15,497 bases of DNA from Bacillota bacterium (GTDB lineage: Bacteria > Bacillota_A > Clostridia > Clostridiales > Clostridiaceae), in NCBI GenBank assembly GCA_021780795.1, contig JAJXYA010000232.1, positions 1 to 15,497 of the forward strand, written 5' to 3'. Both the position numbers and the translations under genes were made by a program. This document shows, in pieces, positions 1 through 6,426 of this stretch. The notes under the pieces are model-generated. The model worked only from the letters and a program-made list of their open reading frames with translations, did not search any database and had not been told where the DNA came from. Positions within the stretch are counted from its first letter, which is position 1; each line of letters opens with the position of its first letter.

Positions 1-44
1 TGGATTATGACACTGAAGAAGAGGTACCTCTTTATGAAATATAA
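1..44 (+). CDS. 3' end of an upstream gene (partial, acidic C-terminus)
   Basis: The frame starting at base 3 is open from the window edge and reads DYDTEEEVPLYEI before a TAA at 42-44. I take it as the tail of a gene that begins outside the window. It overlaps the next start (ATG at 34) by 11 bases, which fits the packing elsewhere here. The acidic tail resembles those of other genes in the window, such as the ones ending at 4537 and 12165. Only 13 residues are visible, so no function can be proposed. The alternative is that this is untranslated leader and that the frame of the next gene extends to the window edge. Confidence 0.5.
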   Translation, partial: DYDTEEEVPLYEI

Positions 45-330
45 CCTTTTATGCCTACCTATTGGAGAATGTGTTTACATTTATATTACTAATAAAAAGT
101 CAGTAGTCTTTTTCTTGGAAACTGAACTTACTTGTTTGAAAGGCAATGATGGTTTTTATGCAGGAAAAGTCACGCAAATTATTGATTCGTCGGTAATATC
201 AAAAAAACGTCTTTTGGAAGAATTAAGACGGTGTGTAGAACATCCAACTTATTTTTCAGATACCTACGGAATAGCTTTCAAACTAAACCACTTTGCTCTT
301 ATACCACTTACTAAATATACTTCGGAGTAA
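34..330 (+). CDS. Hypothetical protein, 98 aa
   Basis: A small protein of unknown function that I do not recognise. I chose ATG at 34 because GAGG at 21-24 lies nine bases upstream; an in-frame ATG at 7 has no such signal and would make the protein nine residues longer. The N-terminal half alternates hydrophobic and polar residues (MKYNLLCLPIGECVYIYIT, then VVFFLE), suggesting beta strands. The middle, around residues 50-70, is a charged segment likely to be helical (SKKRLLEELRRC). There is no signal peptide or clear membrane segment. The stop is three bases before the next start, so the two genes are probably co-translated. Confidence 0.7.
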   Translation: MKYNLLCLPIGECVYIYITNKKSVVFFLETELTCLKGNDGFYAGKVTQIIDSSVISKKRLLEELRRCVEHPTYFSDTYGIAFKLNHFALIPLTKYTSE

Positions 331-333
331 TAA

Positions 334-528
334 ATGTCTATCAACCTTACCTTACGAAACATAAAGTCTTTTGAGTTTGTAGAAGCAGCAATTGTAAATG
401 ACAATAAATTACAGAATTCTTCACAAGTTACATATGAAATTCCAACCATCACTATTTTAGAACTAGCTGCAACAATAATTGATAATAGTCAGTATTACAG
501 GGATATTTTCAACAGCCGTATTTTTTAA
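334..528 (+). CDS. Hypothetical protein, 64 aa
   Basis: A small protein of unknown function. GGAG at 323-326 overlaps the end of the preceding gene and supports ATG at 334. The sequence suggests a short beta region (SINLTLRNIKSFEFVEAAIV) followed by a helix near residues 41-50 (ILELAATIID). No motif is recognisable. It lies between two genes of the same orientation with gaps of 3 and 11 bases, so it is probably part of the same transcript. Confidence 0.65.
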   Translation: MSINLTLRNIKSFEFVEAAIVNDNKLQNSSQVTYEIPTITILELAATIIDNSQYYRDIFNSRIF

Positions 529-539
529 GGGGTATCTTG

Positions 540-1529
540 ATGAAAACAATAGTTTCTACTATCCATGGTTCTAGGTTATTTGGTACTAACCATGAAAATA
601 GTGATACAGATATAAAAACTGTTTTCGGTTCTAACTTATCAGAATTACTTACATCAGATATTCAATGCTTTAGAGACTCTAGTAATGAAGATAAGGCGTT
701 TTTCTCTTTAAAAAAGTTTGCACTGTTATTAACTCAACAACAAACAAATGCGCTTGAGATTTTGTTTACTCCAAGCAAGTTTATATTAGAACGAACAGAA
801 TATTGGGATGTGCTAGTAGATAATAGAGCTAAAGTAATAAGCAAAAATATTATGCCTTTCATTGGGTATGCTAAACAACAGGCATATATTTATTCTGAAA
901 AAGGTAATAATCTTAATATGTTGACAGAATTGCACTCAGATTTATGTCAGTGGTTTAAATACCATTCAACTACACCTGAAACTAAAGCAATTGATTATGT
1001 AGATGGCGAATATGGCTCAGTAAAACTGGATACTATATTAGCCAAATATCCAAACTTACTGTCAAAAGGCGAGAAGGTATCTTCTTCTGGAACTATGATT
1101 CCTTTTATAAATATACTAAACAAGCAATTTGAGTGTTTTACAACGATCCATGAATGGAAGAGTAGATTAGAAGCACTAATTTCATCTTATGGATCAAGAG
1201 CAAAAAAGGCTGCCAAAGACGGTGCTTTTGACAGAAAAGCTATGTATCATGCATTACGGATTATTGATGAGGCTGTTGAGCTTTTAGAGTTTGGAAAGCT
1301 CTCTTTGCCTAGGCCAGACAATATTTTAATCCTTTTAAAAGCTATTCGATTTGATCCCGCAGTCTCCTTTAATGAGGCATCAGATCTAATTTTGGACAGA
1401 TATACTTATTTATTAGAGACAGCTCTTCCTAAGAGCACTCTACAAGATACCCCAGATACTGCTTTTATAAATGACTGGTATTTACATGCACAGTCAGATA
1501 TAATTAAAAGAGAGCTTAAGATTAGTTAA
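540..1529 (+). CDS. RlaP-like polymerase-beta-type nucleotidyltransferase
   Basis: A predicted nucleotidyltransferase of the 'RNA repair pathway DNA polymerase beta family' (RlaP type), 329 residues. The N-terminus holds the family signature: GS at residues 10-11, a glycine at 15, and the metal-binding pair D22 and D24 in NSDTDIK. ALEILFTP around residue 73 may supply the third carboxylate. A helical C-terminal region with KAMYHALRIIDEAVELL (about residues 232-248) matches the conserved Lys/His/Arg helix of this family. ATG at 540 is preferred to an in-frame TTG three bases earlier because AAGGGG at 527-532 is then seven bases upstream. Members are thought to add nucleotides to RNA or protein, but the substrate is not known. 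Its 3' end overlaps the minus-strand endonuclease by 8 bases. Confidence 0.82.
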   Translation: MKTIVSTIHGSRLFGTNHENSDTDIKTVFGSNLSELLTSDIQCFRDSSNEDKAFFSLKKFALLLTQQQTNALEILFTPSKFILERTEYWDVLVDNRAKVISKNIMPFIGYAKQQAYIYSEKGNNLNMLTELHSDLCQWFKYHSTTPETKAIDYVDGEYGSVKLDTILAKYPNLLSKGEKVSSSGTMIPFINILNKQFECFTTIHEWKSRLEALISSYGSRAKKAAKDGAFDRKAMYHALRIIDEAVELLEFGKLSLPRPDNILILLKAIRFDPAVSFNEASDLILDRYTYLLETALPKSTLQDTPDTAFINDWYLHAQSDIIKRELKIS

Positions 1530-1959
1530 TGCGTTTCTTTAGTTCTGGAACTAGGACTGTATTCATATACTGTTTTAATTCTTGATATAGTGTCTCTTTA
1601 GTCATTTTACTTATATCTATCCGATATAAAGTAAATTCAAGTTCTTCTAGCCTGCGGTTTTTTCTAGCATCACGCTCTTGACTTTCAGCAAGTCTTTTAT
1701 CACCGTAAATGTTTTTAAAATGGCTTAGGCCATCAATTTCTATGGCTATCTTATAGTCAACTAAATGAATGTCAAGTTCTTGTCTACCCAAAACAGATTT
1801 ATCATTACGTATAATATTAATCCCCGGAAAGTTTATACGCAATAATCCTATAACCAGCTCTTCCGCTTGACTTCGACCACGAGAAACTAAATCATTTTTT
1901 AGTGGTGCAGATTTTTTAAACTTAGCTGGTTTGCTTGGTTGTTTAAATAAACTTTTCAT
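1522..1959 (-). CDS. Vsr-like / DUF559-type endonuclease, probable free-standing homing endonuclease
   Basis: A 145-residue nuclease of the Vsr-like restriction-endonuclease fold. Visible features are a basic N-terminal 30 residues, then FPGINIIRND (44-53), VLGRQELDIHL (56-66, with E61 and D63), the core AIEIDGLSHF (72-81, with E74, D76 and H80), YGDKRLAESQERDARK (85-100, with D97) and LYRIDISK (111-118). These match the Vsr-like homing endonucleases with the EDxHD motif set, such as I-Bth0305I of a Bacillus phage. Its start has AGGA about seven bases upstream on the minus strand. It is one of only two minus-strand genes here and its stop lies inside the end of the nucleotidyltransferase gene. 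I infer a mobile element. A T/G mismatch-repair role is less likely because that enzyme is normally linked to a cytosine methylase. Confidence 0.85.
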   Translation of the reverse strand: MKSLFKQPSKPAKFKKSAPLKNDLVSRGRSQAEELVIGLLRINFPGINIIRNDKSVLGRQELDIHLVDYKIAIEIDGLSHFKNIYGDKRLAESQERDARKNRRLEELEFTLYRIDISKMTKETLYQELKQYMNTVLVPELKKRIN

Positions 1960-2014
1960 TAAGGCAGTCCTAAAATATATTAATATATTAACTTAATTTA
2001 CAAAGGATTTACTA
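1960..2014. promoter_or_regulatory. Divergent intergenic region with a 16-bp palindrome
   Basis: This 55-base gap separates the minus-strand Vsr-like gene from the plus-strand kinase, so promoters for both probably lie here or nearby. It contains a perfect 16-bp palindrome, AATATATTAATATATT, at 1974-1989, which could be an operator, a shared promoter core, or chance in AT-rich DNA. AAAGGA at 2002-2007 is the kinase ribosome binding site. No convincing -35/-10 pair is visible. Confidence 0.4.
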
Positions 2015-3067
2015 ATGTCTGAGGATAAACCGTTTATAGTTTCACTTTCTGGCAGAAAGGGGTCAGGTAAAGGTGAAATAGCTTCTTTGTTAGTATCCCA
2101 AGGATTTGAAAAAATTAGTTTTGCAGATACTTTGAAAGAACTGGTGTGTGAGCTTTATAACTGGGATTTACAAAAACTTGGGTTTTTGGACTACAAGGAG
2201 GAAAGACTCAAAGTTCCAGTTACATGGGATGAGACTACTGCAGAAAAGCTATCTTCTTTAATTAAGCCACATTTTCCTGTTACGTGTGAGGAACCAAAAA
2301 CTTTCCTGTCTCGTCGGGAAGTTCTTCAATACATTGGAACAGATGTTTTGAGAAAGGCTGACTCTAACTTCCATATAGCTAGTTTAATTAAAAAGATTAA
2401 ACCTGGTAAAAAGTATGTTTTAGATGATGTTAGATTTTTAAACGAATTAGCTGCAATGAAACAATTAGATGCCATTTGTTTATATGTGATTAGGCCATCT
2501 GAATTAGAATATTCTAATCATGGAAGTGAGATTGGAGTATCTCGTTTAGATGTTCCTTATACACTTGTTAACAATGTAGATAAATCTAAATTTATTGATG
2601 CAGTTTCAACAATGTTTTCTTCCTTGTTTGCCGGAAATTTTCCAGATACAAATGATATTGTTAAGTATTCTAAGGAAACAGAGACACCGCTTTCTTTACC
2701 AACAGAATATTCAGCGAATTTGGCTGGAATTATATCATCTACATGCGATGTAAAAATATCTGATTCAAGTCTTTCATTTATAGTATATAATGATAAAATG
2801 GCTAAATACATCTGTAAAGAACTTAATATAGATGATACAACTATTTTACAACAAGGTAAAAAATCAATTATTAATATTGACTCACCATATATTTTTGAGG
2901 ATCTTAAATTATGGGAGCTTATAAATACTAATAATGCAACTATAGTAATACCAAGGGTATTAGTAGATCTACAAAATATTAATTACATTCAAGCATGGTG
3001 TGAGCCATTTATGTCTTTAATTAGAATTTTTAAATCCGAAACAAGGAGAGCAAATGAGAGCAACTAG
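2015..3067 (+). CDS. Deoxynucleoside monophosphate kinase with a C-terminal LAGLIDADG-like extension
   Basis: Residues 1 to about 205 form a dNMP kinase of the T4 gp1 type, which phosphorylates dNMPs to dNDPs with ATP. Visible motifs are the P-loop GRKGSGKGE (13-21), FADTLKE (36-42), the substrate-region segment REVLQYIGTDVLRK (101-114), VLDDVRFLNE (135-144), and a terminal HGSE (169-172). T4 gp1 has about 240 residues; this protein has 350. The extra part (about 220-350) contains NLAGIISSTCDVKI (235-248), a strand, a helix (KMAKYICKELNI) and, near 323-332, NYIQAWCEPF. This resembles one LAGLIDADG homing-endonuclease unit with a threonine in place of the catalytic acidic residue. The kinase call is firm; the extension is inference. 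AAAGGA sits seven bases before ATG 2015. The end overlaps the next gene by 14 bases. Confidence 0.88.
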   Translation: MSEDKPFIVSLSGRKGSGKGEIASLLVSQGFEKISFADTLKELVCELYNWDLQKLGFLDYKEERLKVPVTWDETTAEKLSSLIKPHFPVTCEEPKTFLSRREVLQYIGTDVLRKADSNFHIASLIKKIKPGKKYVLDDVRFLNELAAMKQLDAICLYVIRPSELEYSNHGSEIGVSRLDVPYTLVNNVDKSKFIDAVSTMFSSLFAGNFPDTNDIVKYSKETETPLSLPTEYSANLAGIISSTCDVKISDSSLSFIVYNDKMAKYICKELNIDDTTILQQGKKSIINIDSPYIFEDLKLWELINTNNATIVIPRVLVDLQNINYIQAWCEPFMSLIRIFKSETRRANESN

Positions 3068-3251
3068 AGTAGTTATTTTATCTCAGGATGAGGTAGGTGA
3101 GGCTATTAAAGCCTTTGTTAGAGCTAAATATCACGAAAAAATTGAAAAAGCATACCATTTAACAGATTTTATAATGAACGCTGATGGTGATTCCAAATCA
3201 TATTCCTTTGTATATGAAGAAGCTATTGGGCTTCCATTATTTAAGGACTAA
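3054..3251 (+). CDS. Hypothetical protein, 65 aa
   Basis: Unknown function. AAGGAG at 3043-3048, inside the end of the kinase gene, gives a strong start at ATG 3054, and the 14-base overlap suggests translational coupling to the kinase. The protein begins with a short hydrophobic strand (RVVILS), followed by a helical, mixed-charge stretch (EVGEAIKAFVRAKYHEKIEKAYH) and a tail ending GLPLFKD. No known motif is visible. Confidence 0.7.
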   Translation: MRATRVVILSQDEVGEAIKAFVRAKYHEKIEKAYHLTDFIMNADGDSKSYSFVYEEAIGLPLFKD

Positions 3252-3255
3252 TACC

Positions 3256-3666
3256 ATGTATATAGTTTTGCATCTTCCGTCTGGAAATTGTATAACTAAT
3301 AGATTTACAGGCAAGCAAATGTTTTACAAAAGAGAAGAGCTTGCATACAGAGATCTTTTACAAATAAACATATCTAAATATAATCCATATCGCCAAAGAC
3401 TACAACTTATGGTGCTGTGTGCAGAGATAGAGAAACAAATGCCAGGGTCTATTTTAGAGATTTTTGTTCGCCCTGACGGAAATATTAAAACTGTCTCTCC
3501 TAGAACGTTATTTGCGTGGCTTAATAGGCGTGGCCACAAACATTTATATAAGGAACTGTTTAAGTTTTATTGTGATTCTGTAGGCATTAAGAAATTAGCT
3601 AATAGCAATTCACCAGTATGTTTTGACCATTATTTAATAGAATCAGTAGAGGATATAACAAAATGA
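3256..3666 (+). CDS. Hypothetical protein, 136 aa
   Basis: Unknown function. ATG at 3256 is chosen because AAGGAC at 3243-3248 is well spaced upstream; an in-frame ATG at 3184 lies deep inside the preceding gene and lacks a site. The protein opens with a beta-rich segment (MYIVLHLPSGNCITNRFTG), followed by a helical middle rich in Arg/Lys (YRQRLQLMVLCAEIEKQM), a possible hairpin (EIFVRPDGNIKTVS) and a basic C-terminal half containing LFAWLNRRGHKHLYKELF. The basic segments could contact nucleic acid, but nothing identifies the family. Its TGA overlaps the next ATG. Confidence 0.72.
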   Translation: MYIVLHLPSGNCITNRFTGKQMFYKREELAYRDLLQINISKYNPYRQRLQLMVLCAEIEKQMPGSILEIFVRPDGNIKTVSPRTLFAWLNRRGHKHLYKELFKFYCDSVGIKKLANSNSPVCFDHYLIESVEDITK

Positions 3667-3854
3667 ATAATCAACTTAAATACCTAGCAACAGTTAATGG
3701 AATTACAATAGGAATGTTCAATGACATTTCTGAAGGTAGGATAGCTTGTGAACGAGCTATTGCAACGGGCATTGCTGGATATGATATGCATGTCCGTAAG
3801 ATAATTGAAATAAGAGATACAACAAATGCATATAATGTTGTTGCAAGATTTTAA
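3663..3854 (+). CDS. Hypothetical protein, 63 aa
   Basis: Unknown function. The start is in an ATGA overlap with the previous stop, so expression is probably coupled; GAGGA at 3649-3653 is the binding site. The sequence suggests a small alpha/beta fold: a strand (KYLATVNGITIGMF), a helix (EGRIACERAIATGIA) and a second strand pair (MHVRKIIEIRDTTNAYNVVARF). It is the last gene before a 62-base spacer that probably starts a new transcript. Confidence 0.68.
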   Translation: MNNQLKYLATVNGITIGMFNDISEGRIACERAIATGIAGYDMHVRKIIEIRDTTNAYNVVARF

Positions 3855-3868
3855 TAATCCTCTATTAA
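3841..3868 (+). promoter_or_regulatory. Weak candidate promoter upstream of the 206-aa gene
   Basis: TTGCAA at 3841-3846 and TATTAA at 3863-3868 are separated by 16 bases and each match the sigma-70 consensus at four of six positions. The site lies before the apparently highly expressed gene at 3917, where a promoter is expected. In DNA this AT-rich, such matches arise easily by chance. Confidence 0.22.
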
Positions 3869-3885
3869 TAACAAATTAATAACAA
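3864..3885 (+). repeat. Perfect 11-bp tandem repeat (2 copies)
   Basis: ATTAATAACAA occurs twice with no spacer, at 3864-3874 and 3875-3885, followed by a partial continuation (ACAAA). It lies in the spacer before the gene at 3917. It might be a protein-binding site or part of the 5' leader; the sequence alone does not say. Confidence 0.6.
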
Positions 3886-3916
3886 ACAAAATCCTTCTTA
3901 CAATAAGGAATAACAT

Positions 3917-4537
3917 ATGACTAATACAGTATCAGTTTCCCTAATTTCAACTGGAACGGAGCGTTCAAGTATTTCAGTAGGAATTACTGGAAACACAAAA
4001 AACGATAAGCAGGTAGTTATGTCAAAAAAGGGTATCGAAATCCTTAATGGCGTTGCTGAAGTGGGAAAGACCTTTAATGCCCCTGCAGAAAAGGTTGAAG
4101 AAAGTTTGATTACTCGTCTAAAGGGTCTTCCAAATGGTGAAGATATTTTTAATTACCTTAAGACATATAATTATAGCATTACAGATTATGTAAGTAGTGC
4201 CATCAGTGCTTTGTCAGCTACTAAGCTAAAAGAGCCTACTGGTCGTGCTAAGCGTGGAAAGGGCTTTGCAGCGAAGCAGCTTAAGATTACAATTGCTAAC
4301 CTGGCTAAGCTTACATGCCTATTTGTAGAAACAGATTCTACAAATAGTATTACAGATCAGAGTTTATCTACTGCATTTACAAAGCTTCTAGAAACAATCA
4401 AGGAGCTAGATGAAGATACAGTTGTTGCTGCTGCATCTGCAATTGTTAAGAAGCATGGCATTGATTCTCAGGGACATGTTAAGTTTAGGGGATCTGCCGA
4501 GACTGATGCTGATACAGATTCTTCTGAAGAAGATTAA
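3917..4537 (+). CDS. Unknown abundant protein with acidic C-terminal tail, 206 aa
   Basis: I do not recognise the family. The N-terminal 45 residues look like beta structure (VSVSLISTGTERSSISVGITG). The rest looks helical, with a basic linker at about 102-121 (KLKEPTGRAKRGKGFAAKQL) and an extreme acidic tail (DADTDSSEED). Codon use differs from most neighbours: I count 17 AAG and 3 AAA lysine codons, whereas most genes here favour AAA. Together with its own upstream spacer, an AAGGAA site and a strong 3' hairpin, this suggests a separately transcribed, highly expressed gene. The basic patch and acidic tail recall single-stranded-DNA-binding or nucleoid proteins. However, no OB-fold signature is visible and the tail lacks the terminal Phe of SSB. 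A virion protein is equally possible. Confidence 0.82.
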   Translation: MTNTVSVSLISTGTERSSISVGITGNTKNDKQVVMSKKGIEILNGVAEVGKTFNAPAEKVEESLITRLKGLPNGEDIFNYLKTYNYSITDYVSSAISALSATKLKEPTGRAKRGKGFAAKQLKITIANLAKLTCLFVETDSTNSITDQSLSTAFTKLLETIKELDEDTVVAAASAIVKKHGIDSQGHVKFRGSAETDADTDSSEED

Positions 4538-4557
4538 TAACTTATCATTAATAGTTC

Positions 4558-4589
4558 TTGTGGCTGGAGGTCTAGGCTTCCAGCCACAA
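4558..4589 (+). terminator. Strong hairpin after the 206-aa gene
   Basis: An 11-bp perfect stem (TTGTGGCTGGA at 4558-4568 with TCCAGCCACAA at 4579-4589) encloses a 10-base loop that can pair two bases further. It lies 20 bases after the stop of the preceding gene and is GC-rich against an AT-rich background. There is no T-run directly after it, so it may act as an RNA 3'-end stabiliser or a bidirectional block rather than a classical intrinsic terminator. The remaining leader (4590-4673) before the next gene shows nothing convincing. Confidence 0.7.
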
Positions 4590-4673
4590 ACTATTTCAAG
4601 GAACTTTACTGGGTTATTGTATAAAATAAAGTGTATAGAAAGCTGCTTAAAATAGTTTTTATTGAGGATTAAA

Positions 4674-5159
4674 ATGGCTAATCTTAATGGATTTGAGCTA
4701 GTTCACAGTAGTAAAATTTTTGACCTTAGCGAATTGCCTTCAAGACTTCAACGTGGTTTTGAAACAGCCAGGGCTGCATCAAAATATTCTGATGGCTTTT
4801 GCACAAGAGATAAAATGGGTGCATCTATTTTTGCTGGAAGTAGACTACTTTCTATTGGATTTAACCAGTATAGCAAAAGTAGGCCAAGCAATAAATTTAT
4901 TCATGTAGTAAATAATAAGATAATTGAGTTTTATAAAGCAATACATGCTGAACAAGCAGCTATAGATAAAATTAAGTATAGCACTAACTATATTAATTCA
5001 AAGCTCATTTTATATGTCTATAGAGAAACTGCTGAAGGGTTACCTGCTGCATCTGCTCCGTGTTTATTATGTCAACAAACTATTAAACAAACTGATTTAA
5101 TTTCTATAGTTAGGTTTTTTACACCAAATGGCGAATATTCTGAGTGGAAAGTAACTTAA
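4674..5159 (+). CDS. dCMP/cytidine deaminase-like zinc enzyme
   Basis: A 161-residue member of the cytidine/deoxycytidylate deaminase superfamily. The zinc and proton-shuttle motif HAEQAAI starts at His91, with Glu93 as the general acid/base, and the second zinc motif APCLLCQQ supplies Cys130 and Cys133. The preceding GASIFAGSRLLSIGFNQYS (49-67) is the usual substrate-side strand pair. Known members convert dCMP to dUMP or cytidine to uridine. With ThyX downstream, supplying dUMP for dTMP synthesis is the natural reading, but the substrate cannot be proven from the sequence. GAGGA at 4664-4668 supports ATG 4674 over an in-frame TTG at 4662. The HAE-to-PCxxC spacing (about 37 residues) is ordinary for the superfamily. 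Confidence 0.83.
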   Translation: MANLNGFELVHSSKIFDLSELPSRLQRGFETARAASKYSDGFCTRDKMGASIFAGSRLLSIGFNQYSKSRPSNKFIHVVNNKIIEFYKAIHAEQAAIDKIKYSTNYINSKLILYVYRETAEGLPAASAPCLLCQQTIKQTDLISIVRFFTPNGEYSEWKVT

Positions 5160-5179
5160 AGGTTTAAACAGGAGCTTTG

Positions 5180-5488
5180 ATGAAAACTAAAAAGAAAAGT
5201 ATTGTATTAAAAATGGAATTTGACTTGGTTGACTGGACTGATAATTCGTATGTCCCGAGCTTTTCTGAAATTTCTTCAACCCTAAAAATTATTTCAATTT
5301 ATAAACAGACACCAGAAGTCTTTACTAAAAATCAAACAAAGATATTAACATCTTGGCTAAAGAAAAACTCAATCACAAAGTTTGTAAAAGCAAAGGAATT
5401 AGCAGAGAAGCATCAGGCTCTTTTAGAAGAAGATGGCCAGTTTGCTTTTGGGTCAATGTGGATTAAGCGGTTTAACACTAACCATTAG
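5180..5488 (+). CDS. Hypothetical protein, 102 aa
   Basis: Unknown function. AGGAG at 5170-5174 places the start at ATG 5180 rather than the in-frame TTG three bases earlier. The N-terminus is strongly basic (MKTKKKSIVLKM), followed by an acidic, aromatic patch (FDLVDWTDNSY). The C-terminal half is helical and lysine-rich (ILTSWLKKNSITKFVKAKELAEKHQALLEE). No membrane segment or family motif is visible. It lies between the deaminase and a small membrane protein in one run of genes. Confidence 0.7.
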   Translation: MKTKKKSIVLKMEFDLVDWTDNSYVPSFSEISSTLKIISIYKQTPEVFTKNQTKILTSWLKKNSITKFVKAKELAEKHQALLEEDGQFAFGSMWIKRFNTNH

Positions 5489-5504
5489 TAGTTGGAGAAA
5501 TTAA

Positions 5505-5723
5505 ATGAAAACATCTATGAATAAGCTTGAAAAAACTGTAAGTCAGATTTTATCTATAGTTTTACCGGTTTCACAATGGTATTTGACTATATTTATTCTA
5601 TTAACATTTAAGGCATATTCCATTATGCAGTTGCTTGTATTAGGAGCAATGCTTTTCTCTATTGTAATGTGTTATAGAAAAGTTCAACAGGCTTTACTTT
5701 TATCAATTAGTAGTGATAAGTAA
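5505..5723 (+). CDS. Small membrane protein with two predicted transmembrane helices, 72 aa
   Basis: Two hydrophobic stretches are visible: about residues 14-34 (SQILSIVLPVSQWYLTIFIL) and about 40-57 (IMQLLVLGAMLFSIVMCY). They are joined by a very short polar turn, and a basic residue pair follows the second. This is a helical hairpin in the host inner membrane. Small phage membrane proteins can act in lysis, superinfection exclusion or host takeover, and nothing here separates these options. GGAG at 5494-5497 supports ATG 5505. It lies between a hypothetical gene and ThyX. Confidence 0.75.
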   Translation: MKTSMNKLEKTVSQILSIVLPVSQWYLTIFILLTFKAYSIMQLLVLGAMLFSIVMCYRKVQQALLLSISSDK

Positions 5724-5742
5724 TCATCCATAGGATATAATT

Positions 5743-6426
5743 ATGACTAATATAGAAAAAGGGCAGGTATTCCCTGCCCTTGGAAACGGCTTTGTTGAAT
5801 TAGTAGATTTTATGGGAAGTGATCTTAGTGTAGTAAACTCTGCTAGAGTTTCGATGGGAAAGAGGCATACTGAGTTTACACCAGAAGATGAAAAACTCAT
5901 TAAATATCTTGCGAGAGAGGGGCATACCAGCCCCTTCCGTCATGCATTTTTGAGTTTTCACATAAAATGTCCATTGTTTGTTAAGGGGCAGTTTGATAAG
6001 CATCAAGTAGGCATTTCAATTAATACAATTTCGGGTCGTTATGTTAAGACAGCAGATGACTGGTATATTCCAGAAGTTTTACGAAAAGCTGCAGATAACG
6101 TGAAGCAAGGTAGTAAGGATGAAGCTAGCGAATATAATGAAACTTATCGGATGTTAATGGATGAGCATTATAAGAGTGCTATTAACCTATACAATGCTAT
6201 GATTACTTCTGGCGGTATCTGTCGTGAGCAAGCTAGAACAATTCTACCGCAAGGTATGAATACAGAATTTTATATGTCTGGTAGTTTACAGGCATTTATT
6301 CATTTTATTAAGCTTAGAACAGATAGTCATGCTCAAAAAGAAATTCAGGAATATGGTAAAGTAATACATACCATTGCCAGTGATTTATTTCCAGTATCAA
6401 CAAAAGCATTATTGGGGTTTTTATGA
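5743..6426 (+). CDS. thyX: Flavin-dependent thymidylate synthase ThyX
   Basis: ThyX makes dTMP from dUMP using FAD, NADPH and methylenetetrahydrofolate. The 227-residue length is normal. Conserved segments include HTSPFRH (61-67), the signature region QFDKHQVGISINTISGRY (83-100), and the C-terminal REQARTILPQGMNTEFYMSG (161-180) with HFIKLRTDSHAQKEI (187-201). The signature departs from the canonical RHRxxSxNExSxRY. It reads KHQ instead of RHR, has one extra residue before the aligned serine, and has Thr95 where Glu is usual. Ser92, Asn94, Ser97 and Arg99 are kept. From memory, HQVG forms occur in other phage ThyX proteins, so activity is likely, but the missing Glu is odd. AGGA at 5732-5735 supports the start. 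The stop overlaps the next ATG (ATGA). Confidence 0.95.
   Translation: MTNIEKGQVFPALGNGFVELVDFMGSDLSVVNSARVSMGKRHTEFTPEDEKLIKYLAREGHTSPFRHAFLSFHIKCPLFVKGQFDKHQVGISINTISGRYVKTADDWYIPEVLRKAADNVKQGSKDEASEYNETYRMLMDEHYKSAINLYNAMITSGGICREQARTILPQGMNTEFYMSGSLQAFIHFIKLRTDSHAQKEIQEYGKVIHTIASDLFPVSTKALLGFL

Noticed and set aside
264..452. Minus-strand open frame of 62 codons
   Set aside because: It lies across two well-supported plus-strand genes, lacks a ribosome binding site and shows no protein-like motif.
4410..4655. Second plus-strand frame overlapping the end of the 206-residue gene
   Set aside because: Leu/Ser-rich shadow of a strongly codon-biased gene; it runs through the hairpin at 4558-4589 and has no ribosome binding site.
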